Assembly (NCBI GenBank): GCA_015061885.1
Contig: SUVS01000009.1
Location: 1-64,000, forward strand
Direction of reading: 5' to 3'
DNA from: Lentisphaerota bacterium
GTDB taxonomy: Bacteria > Verrucomicrobiota > Lentisphaeria > Victivallales > Victivallaceae
DNA: 64,000 nt
The notes under the pieces were generated by a model. The model did not search any database, was not told the origin of the DNA, and saw nothing but the letters and a program-made list of their open reading frames with translations. The position numbers were made by a program, and so were the translations under genes. Below are positions 40,227 through 50,175 of the stretch, one piece after another; positions within the stretch are counted from its first letter, which is position 1, and each line of letters opens with the position of its first letter.

Positions 40227-41705
40227 ATGAGCAGCAAGATAACAGTTTCTGATACTCTCAAGCATAAATTATCGCGTTATTTGTATATGCAGTTTGCAGA
40301 GCCGTTGAGCAATGCCGACAGTTCCATAGATGCGGCGTGGGATTATTTACGCAACCGCTGGCAGCCTAAAACAGTAGATATACTCAAGAAACTTGCTCCG
40401 CCGATGATCCGCTGGGGCGGTTGTTTTGCCAGTCATTATCATTGGTACGAAGCGGTTGGGCCGCGGGAAAAGCGTGTGCCGATCCACAATCTCTGCTGGG
40501 ACGGGCTTTTTTCCAATCAGGTCGGTACCTGCGAACTGTATGAATTGGCAAAGATACTCGGCACTGAACTGCTTATGACTGTGAACTTTGAATCCGAAGG
40601 TTCCGATTTCTGGGCATATCCGGCTCCGGGCATGGATCGCAAAGGTACAGCTTCCGAAGCCGCCGACTGGATAAGATATTGCAATGACCCTGATAACCAA
40701 CTGCGTAAAAGCCACGGCTATGCAGAACCGTTCAATATCAAATACTGGCAGATCGGTAATGAAACCGGTTATCTGCCGGAGCTTTTTCATAATTTCAATC
40801 ACCGCGAAAATGCACGGAAAGCCGTGGAATTTGTCAAAGCCATGCGGGAGGCTGATCCTTCGGTACGGTTGACGGTTTGGGGCGATGGGCCTAATGAAGA
40901 GTGGCAGGAGCGTTATAATAACGGCGAACTCAATTATTGGACTCAAAGCGTTTGCGAAGCGGTCGGCGATTCAGCCGAATTGGTGGCATTTCACAATCAC
41001 TTTGGCGTGGGCGAAAAATATAAACATCTGGAATACAACAATTACCGTAAAGATTTTGACCTTACATATTCCCTGCTGCTTGACGGCGTAAAAGATTTTG
41101 AAGACCGCATCGACTATATGCGGCGGTCGCTGAAAGGCTTTCCGCAGAAAATCGCTATAACCGAAGGCCATTTTGCGATGGCTGGCAGACATTGCGGCAG
41201 ACTGTTTTCCTCCTGGTGCATGGGTTTAGCTTACGCCAAATGCTGCAATATATTGGAACGCAACGGCGACTTGGTGGAAATCGCTACATTGGCAGACTTT
41301 ATGGGCAACTGCTGGCAGAACAATGCTGTTATTCTGCCCAATTCCTGCTGGCTGGCGGAAAAAATGCCTTATTTCCAGCCGGTCGGTTCGATCATGGGGT
41401 TGTTCAGTTCGCACATGGGCGAATATGCAGTGGAGGCAACTGCTCCTGATAATATAGATGTTTCTGCCAGTTGCAGCGGCGACAAACTCTTTTTGCATCT
41501 TGTGAATCTCGACAGTCAGAATGTCTGTAAAATGGAACTGCCCGCCGGGGAAAATCAAAAAATAAAAGTTTGGGAAATCGCTTCTGATCTGGATAGCGAA
41601 GTGGATGAAGGCAATCCGGAGATTTTTGCCCCACGCGAATTTGAGCTGGAAAGCAATATTTACACCATGCCAACTGCCGGTGTAGCTGCAATCGAAATTC
41701 AATAG
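40227..41705 (+). CDS. GH51-like alpha-L-arabinofuranosidase
   Basis: MIRWGGCFASHYHW, YWQIGNETGYL (acid/base), IAITEGHFAM (nucleophile region). Confidence 0.8.
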   Translation: MSSKITVSDTLKHKLSRYLYMQFAEPLSNADSSIDAAWDYLRNRWQPKTVDILKKLAPPMIRWGGCFASHYHWYEAVGPREKRVPIHNLCWDGLFSNQVGTCELYELAKILGTELLMTVNFESEGSDFWAYPAPGMDRKGTASEAADWIRYCNDPDNQLRKSHGYAEPFNIKYWQIGNETGYLPELFHNFNHRENARKAVEFVKAMREADPSVRLTVWGDGPNEEWQERYNNGELNYWTQSVCEAVGDSAELVAFHNHFGVGEKYKHLEYNNYRKDFDLTYSLLLDGVKDFEDRIDYMRRSLKGFPQKIAITEGHFAMAGRHCGRLFSSWCMGLAYAKCCNILERNGDLVEIATLADFMGNCWQNNAVILPNSCWLAEKMPYFQPVGSIMGLFSSHMGEYAVEATAPDNIDVSASCSGDKLFLHLVNLDSQNVCKMELPAGENQKIKVWEIASDLDSEVDEGNPEIFAPREFELESNIYTMPTAGVAAIEIQ

Positions 41706-41714
41706 CAGTCAAAG

Positions 41715-42240
41715 GCATAACCGTTGCCCCGTGTGGGGTCGGTAGTATAACTGTTGCTTGCCGACAGGGCACGCGAACGGATGTGATGGGTATGCACCGG
41801 ACTTGTTATCCGGTGCACGAGCGGCTTCGCCGCGAAACCGAACGGAGATGAGCGAAACCTTCCGGCGTTTGAGGACAACTTTGCTGGATGCAAAGTTGCT
41901 TAAGGGGCGGCAGCCCCCGCTCTAATTAAAAGTCGCCAGGTAACTCGCACCGGGTATTGCCGGGCAATGAGCAAAGGGGTGTGGGGAGAATGCAATCTCC
42001 CCACAGTGGCACAGCGTCTATACCGCAAGCAACAGTCAAGCGGTCAAGTCTGTGCCGCAATAACTTTTAAAACGCCGCATACGCGGGCGGTAGTATGATA
42101 GAATAACGGAATATAACGGGTTGGTTGTTGGCTGACATTACGCTGGTGTTGCCTGCCGGTCAAGTGTGTCAACCGATCAGGGCGGGCTTTGCCCGCCTTC
42201 CGTTCATTACCGCGTGCCACGCCGCAGTTTAACGAAGGCG
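41715..42240. other. Hairpin-rich intergenic region without supported CDS
   Basis: GCACCGGA/TCCGGTGC, AACTTTGC/GCAAAGTT, GGGGC/GCCCC, GTGGGGAGA/TCTCCCCAC, GGCGGGC/GCCCGCC hairpins and a 12-bp long-range inverted repeat ACTGTTGCTTGC/GCAAGCAACAGT. Confidence 0.6.
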
Positions 42241-42267
42241 GGTTACTTACCTTTTAACTGTGTGCGA

Positions 42268-44424
42268 TTATGCCATATCTGCCAGCACTTCGGCGGGCAG
42301 GGCGGCAATGGCTTTGATCTTGGCGTTGCGGCCGTCGGGCAGAGTTACTTCGTCGCCGGTCTGACGCATACGCAACACTTCACCGAGTTTGGTTTTGTAA
42401 GAAAGATAATTCTTATCGGGGTTGCCGTCCCATGCACCAAGGAAGTAATATACTTCATCAGCCGCACCGGCGATTTCCAGCGTAACAGTCACGCCCAAAT
42501 CCACATACGAACTGGGAGTGATGGTCGAAAAATCCAACGCATTGACTCTTGCCAGGTCCCGTTCCAGCTCATTGCGGCGGCGGGTGAGGAAGTTACGCCG
42601 TTCTTTGGCGGCATCGAATTCAGCATTTTCGCGGAAGTCCCCGTGGGCACGGGCTGTTTTAAGAGCTTCGCGGTTTTCCGGCTGATGGATATTGATAATA
42701 TCATGCAATTCCTGCACCAGTCTGCGGTGCGAGGCAAGAGATGTGTAAATAGCTTCTTCCACTGCCGGAGCTGCTTCCTGACCGGCTCCACCGGCATTGA
42801 GCAGTTTACTGCCGGCACCGGCTTCCAGATGTTCGCGGATGGCATCGCTGTAACGGGAGAGTTTGACCAGCAGGCTCTGGCGTTCTCCGGTCGTAAAGGT
42901 CGATGCTCCGGCGAGAGCCGCCACCAATGCGGGTATATCATCTCCGGCGGTCTGCACAATGTATTTCTGGAAATCTTCTTTATCCAGCAACAAGGTGTGC
43001 AATTCACGCTGGGCGGCTCCCCATTCTTTGGGCAGACGGCTGTAATTGAGTGCAACTACCACATTTTCCAACTTGATGAGTTCTTCCAGTGCCGGGTGCT
43101 TTTTGCGGTTTTTCCACGCCCAGAGCAACAGGTCAGCCGTGGTCAGCGGCGGATTGGCAAACACCAGGTCGATGAGTTCAGCATCCAGCTGTTCGGCACA
43201 GACATTTATGCTTTTCAGCGGCAGACGGACTGCCAGATAGGTCAGATATTCATCATCAAATACCGCCATGGTCGCCTTGGCAAGTTTACCGGAGAATTTA
43301 ACGGCAAGCGTACCCCAGACTTCCAGATTTTCCAATTTGGCTGTTGCCGGATCGAGCGGCCAGAACGGTGCTTTACCTTTGAGCGGGGCAAAAACTGTTT
43401 CCCACGCCGCAACTTGAGCCCGGTCGGTGATTTTTGCAATGACGGTGCAAAGCAGTTTGGCTTCACGCACAGCTACTTCGTTTTTGAGTTTTTCAAAGAA
43501 TCCGGCAAAAGCGGAGGTCATGGCATCGTCGATTTCGCTGGCATTGGCTTTGAGTTCTTCATCGAGCAGCAGATCCATTTCTTTTAAACTTCTTGCCGTG
43601 GCGGCACAGCGTTTGGCGGGGGCGGCGGCGGTCTGCGTGGCATTGCTGATGTACCACTTTTCAAACGCCTCCATATTCATTACCTGCGGAGTAAGGATGC
43701 GTTCAGCCATTGCCCGGATAGCTCCTTCGCTGATGTGTACCACGCTTTCGGCAGTAACGATATTCCGGAAATCAGCTCCGGAAAGTGTCAGTAGTTTTAC
43801 CGGCATGGTAAGTTTATTGGTCGCCACGGAGTTTTTGAAGAAATATCCGCGGGTGAGCATTTTATCCAGCCCGACTGCTAAAGCTCCGCCGTCTTTGAGA
43901 TTGATCGCCACGGTGGCATTGAGTGCATCCACATTAGTCACCATGCCCCACTTGCCGGATTCGGCAATAAACGCCATGATGCCGGATTTGATTGCCATGA
44001 GCCGTTCTATGCGGCGGACGATTTCGTTGGGGTGTACTGAATTATCCCGCAGCCCCAAAGCCCGCAGCACGCCGAGCTTGGCAAGGTAGGGCGGCAGAAT
44101 GGCTTTGACTGCCGCATTGAGTACCTGACGGAACACCGGCGAATCCGGAACACGCAGTTTGGCAACTTCCAGACAGAATTTAGCCTGTTCAAAATCCGGT
44201 TCTTCCGGGAAATTTTCCCAGAAAATCTGCAATGAAGCGGCAAAACTATTCAAATCTCCGCCATTGATCGCGGTCAAATCTTTAAGCAGGGCATTAAGGT
44301 TGGCAAGACTGCAATCTTCGGCAGCTTTCAGCAATAAATCTTCGGTAGTCATAAAACACACACTTCCACTATTGAAATTAGAAATTTCCTTTAATATATC
44401 GCCAAAACTGCCGCTGTGCAACAC
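42268..44424 (-). CDS. greA: Long GreA-type transcription elongation factor (C-terminal GreA/GreB domain, ~560-aa N-terminal extension)
   Basis: KTARAHGDFRENAEFDAAKERRNFLTRRRNELERDL ... DEVTLPDGRNAKIKAI. Confidence 0.85.
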   Translation of the reverse strand: MLHSGSFGDILKEISNFNSGSVCFMTTEDLLLKAAEDCSLANLNALLKDLTAINGGDLNSFAASLQIFWENFPEEPDFEQAKFCLEVAKLRVPDSPVFRQVLNAAVKAILPPYLAKLGVLRALGLRDNSVHPNEIVRRIERLMAIKSGIMAFIAESGKWGMVTNVDALNATVAINLKDGGALAVGLDKMLTRGYFFKNSVATNKLTMPVKLLTLSGADFRNIVTAESVVHISEGAIRAMAERILTPQVMNMEAFEKWYISNATQTAAAPAKRCAATARSLKEMDLLLDEELKANASEIDDAMTSAFAGFFEKLKNEVAVREAKLLCTVIAKITDRAQVAAWETVFAPLKGKAPFWPLDPATAKLENLEVWGTLAVKFSGKLAKATMAVFDDEYLTYLAVRLPLKSINVCAEQLDAELIDLVFANPPLTTADLLLWAWKNRKKHPALEELIKLENVVVALNYSRLPKEWGAAQRELHTLLLDKEDFQKYIVQTAGDDIPALVAALAGASTFTTGERQSLLVKLSRYSDAIREHLEAGAGSKLLNAGGAGQEAAPAVEEAIYTSLASHRRLVQELHDIINIHQPENREALKTARAHGDFRENAEFDAAKERRNFLTRRRNELERDLARVNALDFSTITPSSYVDLGVTVTLEIAGAADEVYYFLGAWDGNPDKNYLSYKTKLGEVLRMRQTGDEVTLPDGRNAKIKAIAALPAEVLADMA

Positions 44425-44568
44425 CGCACAGTAATTTTTTTATCAAAAAAGCGTATAAAATAGTGGAAATTAACCTCTCTTTGGGTTATAGTATCCAATC
44501 TGACACTTAAGGTGGAATGTATCTATAGTTACTCAAATGCGGGCTTTATCAAGGAAACGGCACTGTTT

Positions 44569-45747
44569 ATGGCTGAAAAAACGACAATTAAAGACAATCA
44601 GAAACGCAGATGGATTTTTATGCCCACGCTGGATGGATATATTTTCCGGGAATTTATGGTCAAATTTTCCATATTGCTGTTGGTTTCCAGCATACTCTTT
44701 CTGTTGAGCGATGTGCTTGACGATCTGTCGGATTTTATGGATAATGATGCATCGTGGCGGATCTATGTGCCGTATTTTCTTTTGAAAATGCCCGGCAACA
44801 TACGGTTTGTACTGCCCATAGCAACCTTGCTCGGGTGTATGTGGACGATGGCGACTTTCGGGAAAAATATGGAAGTAACTGCCATGCGGGCTTCAGGCGT
44901 ATCGCTTTTCCGTTGCGGAACGCCGATCCTGGTGGTCGGTTTTCTTACAAGCATGGTCAATATATGGTTCAACGAAGGGTTGGTGCCTTATACTGAACGG
45001 CGGGCGGGCAATCTTTACGCTGTCGGTTCCGGCAATATCAAAAAAATGACGATCGAGGAGCAGAAACTTACCTATCGCAGTCCGGATAAACGCCGCACCT
45101 GGCTTTTTCAGCTGCCGGAAGAATCCGACGGAGCGTTGGGAGTTGCCGGAAAGGACGGTAAACAGTACGATGTATCGGTGAAATTTTACCGCAATGACGG
45201 TTCGCTGGAAAAAGATTTGACTGCTAAAAATGCGATTTACAGAGATGGGCTTGGTTGGGTGTTTGAAAATCTTTCGATTACCGAATACAGCTCCGACGGG
45301 TTGTTTGCCAAACCGGCAGTGCAGATGAAAAGTTTCCGGTTGTCCCCCAAAGAAGCTATGGAAACTCCGGTGGATATACAGTATTCAGTCAAGCCGGTTG
45401 AAGATCTGCCGAGCTGGGTGATTTTTGATCTGGTGGTGCGTACTAAAGAAATGTCGCAACGGAGCCGCAATGTTTACTGGACGGTGTTTTTCTACCGGTT
45501 GGCGTTTCCGTGGTCGTGTTTTCTGGCATGTTTTCTGGGAATCCCGCTGGCGACCAAGAGCGAGCGTTCCGGTATATTGTCTTCAATCGTAACGGCAGTG
45601 GGGATCATTGTAGCGTATATCGTGGTTGCCGAAATCTTTCTGGTGCTGGGCAAACAGGGATATGTCAGTCCGGTGATTGCCGGATTGGCACCGACGGCGG
45701 CATTTATTGCCTACGGTATTGACCGCGTTGTCCGCAATCAGGCTTGA
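44569..45747 (+). CDS. LptF/LptG family LPS export permease
   Basis: LDGYIFREFMVKFSILLLVSSILFLL...LPIATLLGCMWTMATFGKNMEVTAMRASGVS. Confidence 0.92.
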   Translation: MAEKTTIKDNQKRRWIFMPTLDGYIFREFMVKFSILLLVSSILFLLSDVLDDLSDFMDNDASWRIYVPYFLLKMPGNIRFVLPIATLLGCMWTMATFGKNMEVTAMRASGVSLFRCGTPILVVGFLTSMVNIWFNEGLVPYTERRAGNLYAVGSGNIKKMTIEEQKLTYRSPDKRRTWLFQLPEESDGALGVAGKDGKQYDVSVKFYRNDGSLEKDLTAKNAIYRDGLGWVFENLSITEYSSDGLFAKPAVQMKSFRLSPKEAMETPVDIQYSVKPVEDLPSWVIFDLVVRTKEMSQRSRNVYWTVFFYRLAFPWSCFLACFLGIPLATKSERSGILSSIVTAVGIIVAYIVVAEIFLVLGKQGYVSPVIAGLAPTAAFIAYGIDRVVRNQA

Positions 45748-45751
45748 TAAT

Positions 45752-47359
45752 ATGTATTTAAGATTGGAAAACTTCCGCGTTGATGCTCTGAAAATACCTT
45801 TTAATTCGGAGTATGTCGATGAAAATTTGCACGGAGTGCTTGCCGAAGCACTGCATGTTCCGCTTAACGGCGTGGGCGGTAATTACCGCATCCGTGCCAA
45901 AAGTATTGATGCCAGACGCGGTACGCCCGAACTTATTTATACCCTTGATGTGGAAATAGCCGACGCTTTTGCCGGAAATGTTTCCTGCAAAGGGGCGGTT
46001 TTGAGCGAAGAAGAATTTTTACACTCTACGCTTGCATCTTACCCTGAAATAAAAGATTGCAGTTGTTTTTTACGCAATCCAGTCGTAGTCGGTACCGGCC
46101 CCGCCGGACTGTTGGCGGCATGGTTTCTGGCTCGGGCAAAAACAGCTCCCATAGTGCTTGACCGCGGTTTTGATATAGATAAACGCTATGATGACTGCGA
46201 AGAGTTTTTTGCCAACCGCGTACTCAACAGCGAAAGCAATCTGCTGTTCGGAGCCGGTGGTGCCGGGACTTTTTCGGATGGCAAACTCTATACCCGAGTG
46301 CATGATCCCCGGGCTGACCTGGTGCTTAATGCTTTGATCGAAGCGGGTGCCCCGGCGGATACCGCGTATTTGAAACGCCCCCATTTGGGGAGTGATCTTT
46401 TGCGGAATATTGTAAAAAATCTGCAAAAAATGATCGAGGCTGAAGGCGGGATCTTCCGCTACGGTTCTGCCGTGAATGATATAATTGTGGAAAATAATGT
46501 CTGCAAAGGTGTGGTGCTTGCCAATGGCGAAAAACTTTATGCACCTAAAGTGATTTTTGCTCACGGTCTGGGCGGGCGTGATCTCTCGCTGATGCTGACA
46601 AAGTATCTGGATTGGGAGTTGAAGGGCTTTCAGTTGGGATTCCGGGTTGAGCATTTGCAGGAGTTTGTCGATTTTCGGCAATACCGTTTTTCGCCCCGTC
46701 CGGTGGCGTTGCCTGCCGCCGAATATAATATGATAAGCAAATCGCCGCAAAAAATCGCCGGCGAAGGTGTTACCACTTTCTGTATGTGCCCCGGCGGAGA
46801 AATCGTTCCAGCCACCGGCTGGGCGGGGCAGTTGTGCAGTAACGGCATGAGTTTGCGTGCCCGCGACGGCAGATTTGCCAATTCAGCGGTGATAACCACT
46901 TTGAACGGCAGTGATTTTTCAACACCGGCAGAAGCATACGACTTTTTGAGCGGATTGGAAAAGCGTTGTTTTGCCTGCGGCGGGAGCGATTACACTTTCC
47001 CGGCTCAAAGCATCAAAGGTTTTATGCGGCACGAAGCGGTGCTTAAAAATAAAGATACATCTGCCCGTTTGGGGTTGAAAGCAGCTCCTTTGCACGAAAT
47101 TCTTCCTCAATTTGCTGTGGAGAGATACACTTTGGCTTTCAAACACTTTGATAAACTCATGCGTGGGTTTGCCGACGGCAACTGTGTGGGGATCGAAAGT
47201 TGTGTATCCAGTCCGGTAAGATTCACCCGCAATACGGATACTTTGGAAAGTTCTTGCAAAAATCTCTACATCGCCGGCGAAGGTGCCGGTTACGCGGGTG
47301 GAATAGTTTCCGCCGCTATCGACGGATTGAAGATTGCCGAAAAAGTCGTGGAAAAATAA
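45752..47359 (+). CDS. FAD-dependent oxidoreductase (NAD(P)/FAD-dependent dehydrogenase family)
   Basis: VVVGTGPAGLLAAWFLARAKTAPIVLDRG; FGAGGAGTFSDGKLYTR; start placed at MYLRLENF. Confidence 0.9.
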   Translation: MYLRLENFRVDALKIPFNSEYVDENLHGVLAEALHVPLNGVGGNYRIRAKSIDARRGTPELIYTLDVEIADAFAGNVSCKGAVLSEEEFLHSTLASYPEIKDCSCFLRNPVVVGTGPAGLLAAWFLARAKTAPIVLDRGFDIDKRYDDCEEFFANRVLNSESNLLFGAGGAGTFSDGKLYTRVHDPRADLVLNALIEAGAPADTAYLKRPHLGSDLLRNIVKNLQKMIEAEGGIFRYGSAVNDIIVENNVCKGVVLANGEKLYAPKVIFAHGLGGRDLSLMLTKYLDWELKGFQLGFRVEHLQEFVDFRQYRFSPRPVALPAAEYNMISKSPQKIAGEGVTTFCMCPGGEIVPATGWAGQLCSNGMSLRARDGRFANSAVITTLNGSDFSTPAEAYDFLSGLEKRCFACGGSDYTFPAQSIKGFMRHEAVLKNKDTSARLGLKAAPLHEILPQFAVERYTLAFKHFDKLMRGFADGNCVGIESCVSSPVRFTRNTDTLESSCKNLYIAGEGAGYAGGIVSAAIDGLKIAEKVVEK

Positions 47360-47371
47360 GGGGATAGGGAC

Positions 47372-47490
47372 TTGAGGAGGGGAAAAAGACCTTTTGAGGA
47401 AAGGTCCTTTTTCCCCTCCTCAAACTCCACCCCTTTTTTCCAAACCTTTTCCCGGCATTTATCTTTTTGCACAGCAAAAAGATAAATGCC
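47372..47490. repeat. 3'-UTR repeat element, copy B
   Basis: TTGAGGAGGGGAAAAAG.. hairpin (47372-47424) plus GGCATTTATCTTTTTGC-aca-GCAAAAAGATAAATGCC (47454-47490). Confidence 0.9.
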
Positions 47491-47521
47491 CTTTAAGTTT
47501 TGAGAAAGGTTTATCAGTAAC

Positions 47522-47800
47522 TCATTCTTTTATCTTCCGGGCTATGTAGCCCAATTGTTTTTTGATTTCCTCAAACGGTTTATTCAAATCAAGAGTTTTT
47601 ACTGAAATCTTGTTGCCGCTCATGGAAAAATCTGCATCCGGCTGAATTTCATCGGCAGTTCTGGCGTACAGCAGTAAGCCGGATACCTCATGGTCGGTAA
47701 AACCATCCTGCAAAGTCTTATTCTTTACATAGGTAAAAATTTGATAAAGATTGGCAGAATGTATTGTCTGTTTGGAGAGTGTTTTATAAATGCTTTTCAA
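47522..47800 (-). pseudogene. C-terminal remnant of McrC-type restriction component
   Basis: LYQIFTYVKNK...VSGLLLYARTADEIQPDADFSMSGNKISVKTLDLNKPFEEIKKQL resembles McrC C-terminus; upstream in-frame stop, no mcrB nearby. Confidence 0.75.
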
Positions 47801-47873
47801 GATCCCCTATTTTTCGAAAAACATGTTTATTGACAATATAGCATAAATATTGCTTAAAACAAGTAAAAAGATT

Positions 47874-47976
47874 GGAATTGCTTTTATTACCTGTAATAAA
47901 AGCAATTCCGGCGAAAGTTTTTGGGAAAATGGGTGTGGGGAAAAGAACCTTTTTTCAAAAAGGTTTTTTCCCCACA
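47874..47976. repeat. 3'-UTR repeat element, copy C (divergent)
   Basis: GGAATTGCTTTTATTAC-ct-GTAATAAAAGCAATTCC (47874-47909) plus TGTGGGGAAAAGAACCTTTTT/AAAAAGGTTTTTTCCCCACA (47935-47976). Confidence 0.8.
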
Positions 47977-48002
47977 AAACAGTTTTACAACAACTGCTTT
48001 CT

Positions 48003-49277
48003 TTACACAAGTGTTTTTATTGCTTCTTCTAACAAGCCGGTTTCGTAGAGCATATCCAGTACCGTGTAGCGGTTGCGGATCAGCTGGGCGGTCTTTATGC
48101 CGTGATAATATTGTTCGGAGGTAAGGCCGATTTCTTCAAAGCGGGTAGGGGCGTGGGCTTTTTTGAGCATGTTTCGCAATGTTGCCGATGGCAATAACTG
48201 CTGTTGGAGTTTCTGCTGTAAAGTTTCCCAACTGTTAAATATCAACTCCCGGCGGACAGTCATATCTTCTCCGAATGGCGTTTTGTTCAATGCCAGACCG
48301 GCTATGGTGCTGCCGTAGCAATCTTTTTTCAGGAGTTCGGCGATTTCGGCGATGCGTTCGGCTTTGCTCAAGGGGGCTTTTGCCAGTTTTCTTGCGGTTT
48401 CTGCGGGGGTATTTATTACAAATTCATGCAGTTGGCTGATTGCCAATACACCGATACCGACTTTGAATCCGTGGGAGATCTCTTCGCCGTTGAGGGCAAG
48501 TTTTTCCATTTCCCAGACATGACTGCACAAATGTTCTGCACCCGATGCCGGACGCGAATCGTGGTACATTTGCATAGCGTAGCCGGTGGCGGCAAGACCC
48601 AGAAAGAGTTTTTCAAGATCATTGTGGTCGGCAAGATTATCGCGTAAATCGTCCTGAACCAGACTCCAGATGGAGGGGACGATCTTTTCAATACCGAGGG
48701 TGTCAGCAATCATCCAGTCGGCTCCGCCGGTAACTTTGCTCATCAAATCAGCGTACCCGGCAGCCATCATCTCCTGCGGGGCAGTTTTCAATACATCATT
48801 ATCAGCGATCAGGGCGTAAGGTGCGGGGCAGGGGACAGTCTTTTTCTGTGCCGCAACCGCCATAGCTCCACCGCTTGAAGTGTAACCATCCACACTGGGG
48901 GCAGTGGCAATACAGCAGTACCGCAGATTTTTTATGTGGGAAGCACACTTGACCAGATCGTTTATCACTCCGGAGCCGACGGCAAGCGGCACACAGTCGG
49001 TGGCAAATTTTTCTGCCAATTCTTCTGATAAAGCATAATCCGGGTGCGGTTTGGGTTCTGCCGGCAGGATTATCGGTGCATACTCTTCCAACCCGGCGTT
49101 TCTGCACAGCATCTGCACTTTTGCTCCGGCGGCCTGCCAGGTGTTGCCGTCGGCAATGATCTGTATTTTACGGGCAGGAAAGTATTTTTGCAGAACCGTT
49201 GGCGTTTCATCCAATGCTCCACTGTCAAGCACAAAGACTTTGGTTTCGATATTTTCCGGCAGAGTTATATAACGCAT
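48003..49277 (-). CDS. Glycerol-1-phosphate dehydrogenase-like (AraM/EgsA family)
   Basis: PLAVGSGVINDLVKCAS, TAPSVDGYTSSGGAM, HDSRPASGAEHLCSHVWEM. Confidence 0.88.
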   Translation of the reverse strand: MRYITLPENIETKVFVLDSGALDETPTVLQKYFPARKIQIIADGNTWQAAGAKVQMLCRNAGLEEYAPIILPAEPKPHPDYALSEELAEKFATDCVPLAVGSGVINDLVKCASHIKNLRYCCIATAPSVDGYTSSGGAMAVAAQKKTVPCPAPYALIADNDVLKTAPQEMMAAGYADLMSKVTGGADWMIADTLGIEKIVPSIWSLVQDDLRDNLADHNDLEKLFLGLAATGYAMQMYHDSRPASGAEHLCSHVWEMEKLALNGEEISHGFKVGIGVLAISQLHEFVINTPAETARKLAKAPLSKAERIAEIAELLKKDCYGSTIAGLALNKTPFGEDMTVRRELIFNSWETLQQKLQQQLLPSATLRNMLKKAHAPTRFEEIGLTSEQYYHGIKTAQLIRNRYTVLDMLYETGLLEEAIKTLV

Positions 49278-49289
49278 ACAATTTACCTC

Positions 49290-50105
49290 TTATGCAAAAA
49301 CTTTTTCCCAAATGGCTTGCAATTCACCCAGATTATCGCAAGTGTAATCGGGCGTAACATCGGCGTAACTGGCAAGGTCGGCACCTTCGCCGGTTATGCG
49401 GCAGGTGAGGGTTCCGGCATTTACGCCGCTGGCAATATCAGTGGCGAGCCGGTCGCCGATCATCAAGGTTTCTTCCGGTCTAAGCCCCAACCGTGCCGCG
49501 GCGTTGGTCAAAAATCCGCCGTGGGGTTTTCCCAACTGAATGAGTTCTTTGCCCGAAGCCAGTTCCACACAACGCGAAATCGCTCCGGAATCGACCAATA
49601 CCGTCGGCTGATCGGTCGGGCAGAAGACATCCGGGTGGCTGGAAAAGGAAGGTATGCCACTCTGGACAAACCATGCTGCTTTGCAGAGCCGGTCGTAGGT
49701 CAGGGTTTTATCAAAACTGATGATCGCGGCATCGGGATTTTCGTCAACTATTTCAAACCCGTCTTCCGCCAGTTCCTGCTGCATGGAGGGTACGCCCAGC
49801 ACAAAGAGTTTTTTTACTGCCGGATAATCCTTTTTCAATACATCGGCAAGAAAGTCAATGGAGGTATAAAATTCACTTTCCGAAGCCTGCAAGCCGAACT
49901 TGGCAAGGTGTTTGACATAATCCGTTTTACTGCGGCTGGAATTATTGGTACAGTAATTCCATTTTATGTTGTGTGCTTTCAGAAATTCCAGAAACGGCAA
50001 GGTAGTGGGGTAAAGTTTACTGCCGTGGTAAATCGTGCCGTCCATATCCAGAAAAACCGCTTTGACTGCCGAAAGTTTTTGTGCGTTATTCATTATATGA
50101 TCCAT
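49290..50105 (-). CDS. HAD-IIA family hydrolase (NagD-like)
   Basis: AVFLDMDGTIYHG, CTNNSSRSK, GKPHGGF, MIGDRLATDIASG. Confidence 0.93.
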   Translation of the reverse strand: MDHIMNNAQKLSAVKAVFLDMDGTIYHGSKLYPTTLPFLEFLKAHNIKWNYCTNNSSRSKTDYVKHLAKFGLQASESEFYTSIDFLADVLKKDYPAVKKLFVLGVPSMQQELAEDGFEIVDENPDAAIISFDKTLTYDRLCKAAWFVQSGIPSFSSHPDVFCPTDQPTVLVDSGAISRCVELASGKELIQLGKPHGGFLTNAAARLGLRPEETLMIGDRLATDIASGVNAGTLTCRITGEGADLASYADVTPDYTCDNLGELQAIWEKVFA

Positions 50106-50175
50106 TTTTCATTTCACAAATTGAAAAATAAACCGCACCTTTATTCAATGGTACGGGTTATAAATTATTGTTGCG

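Noticed and set aside
41699-41893. 64-aa minus ORF ending SNSYTTDPTRGNGYAFDCY at the GH51 stop
   Set aside because: Overlaps several hairpins and has no recognisable domain; treated as part of the structured intergenic region rather than a gene
42166-43587. 473-aa + strand ORF opposite greA
   Set aside because: Antisense to the well-supported GreA C-terminal domain
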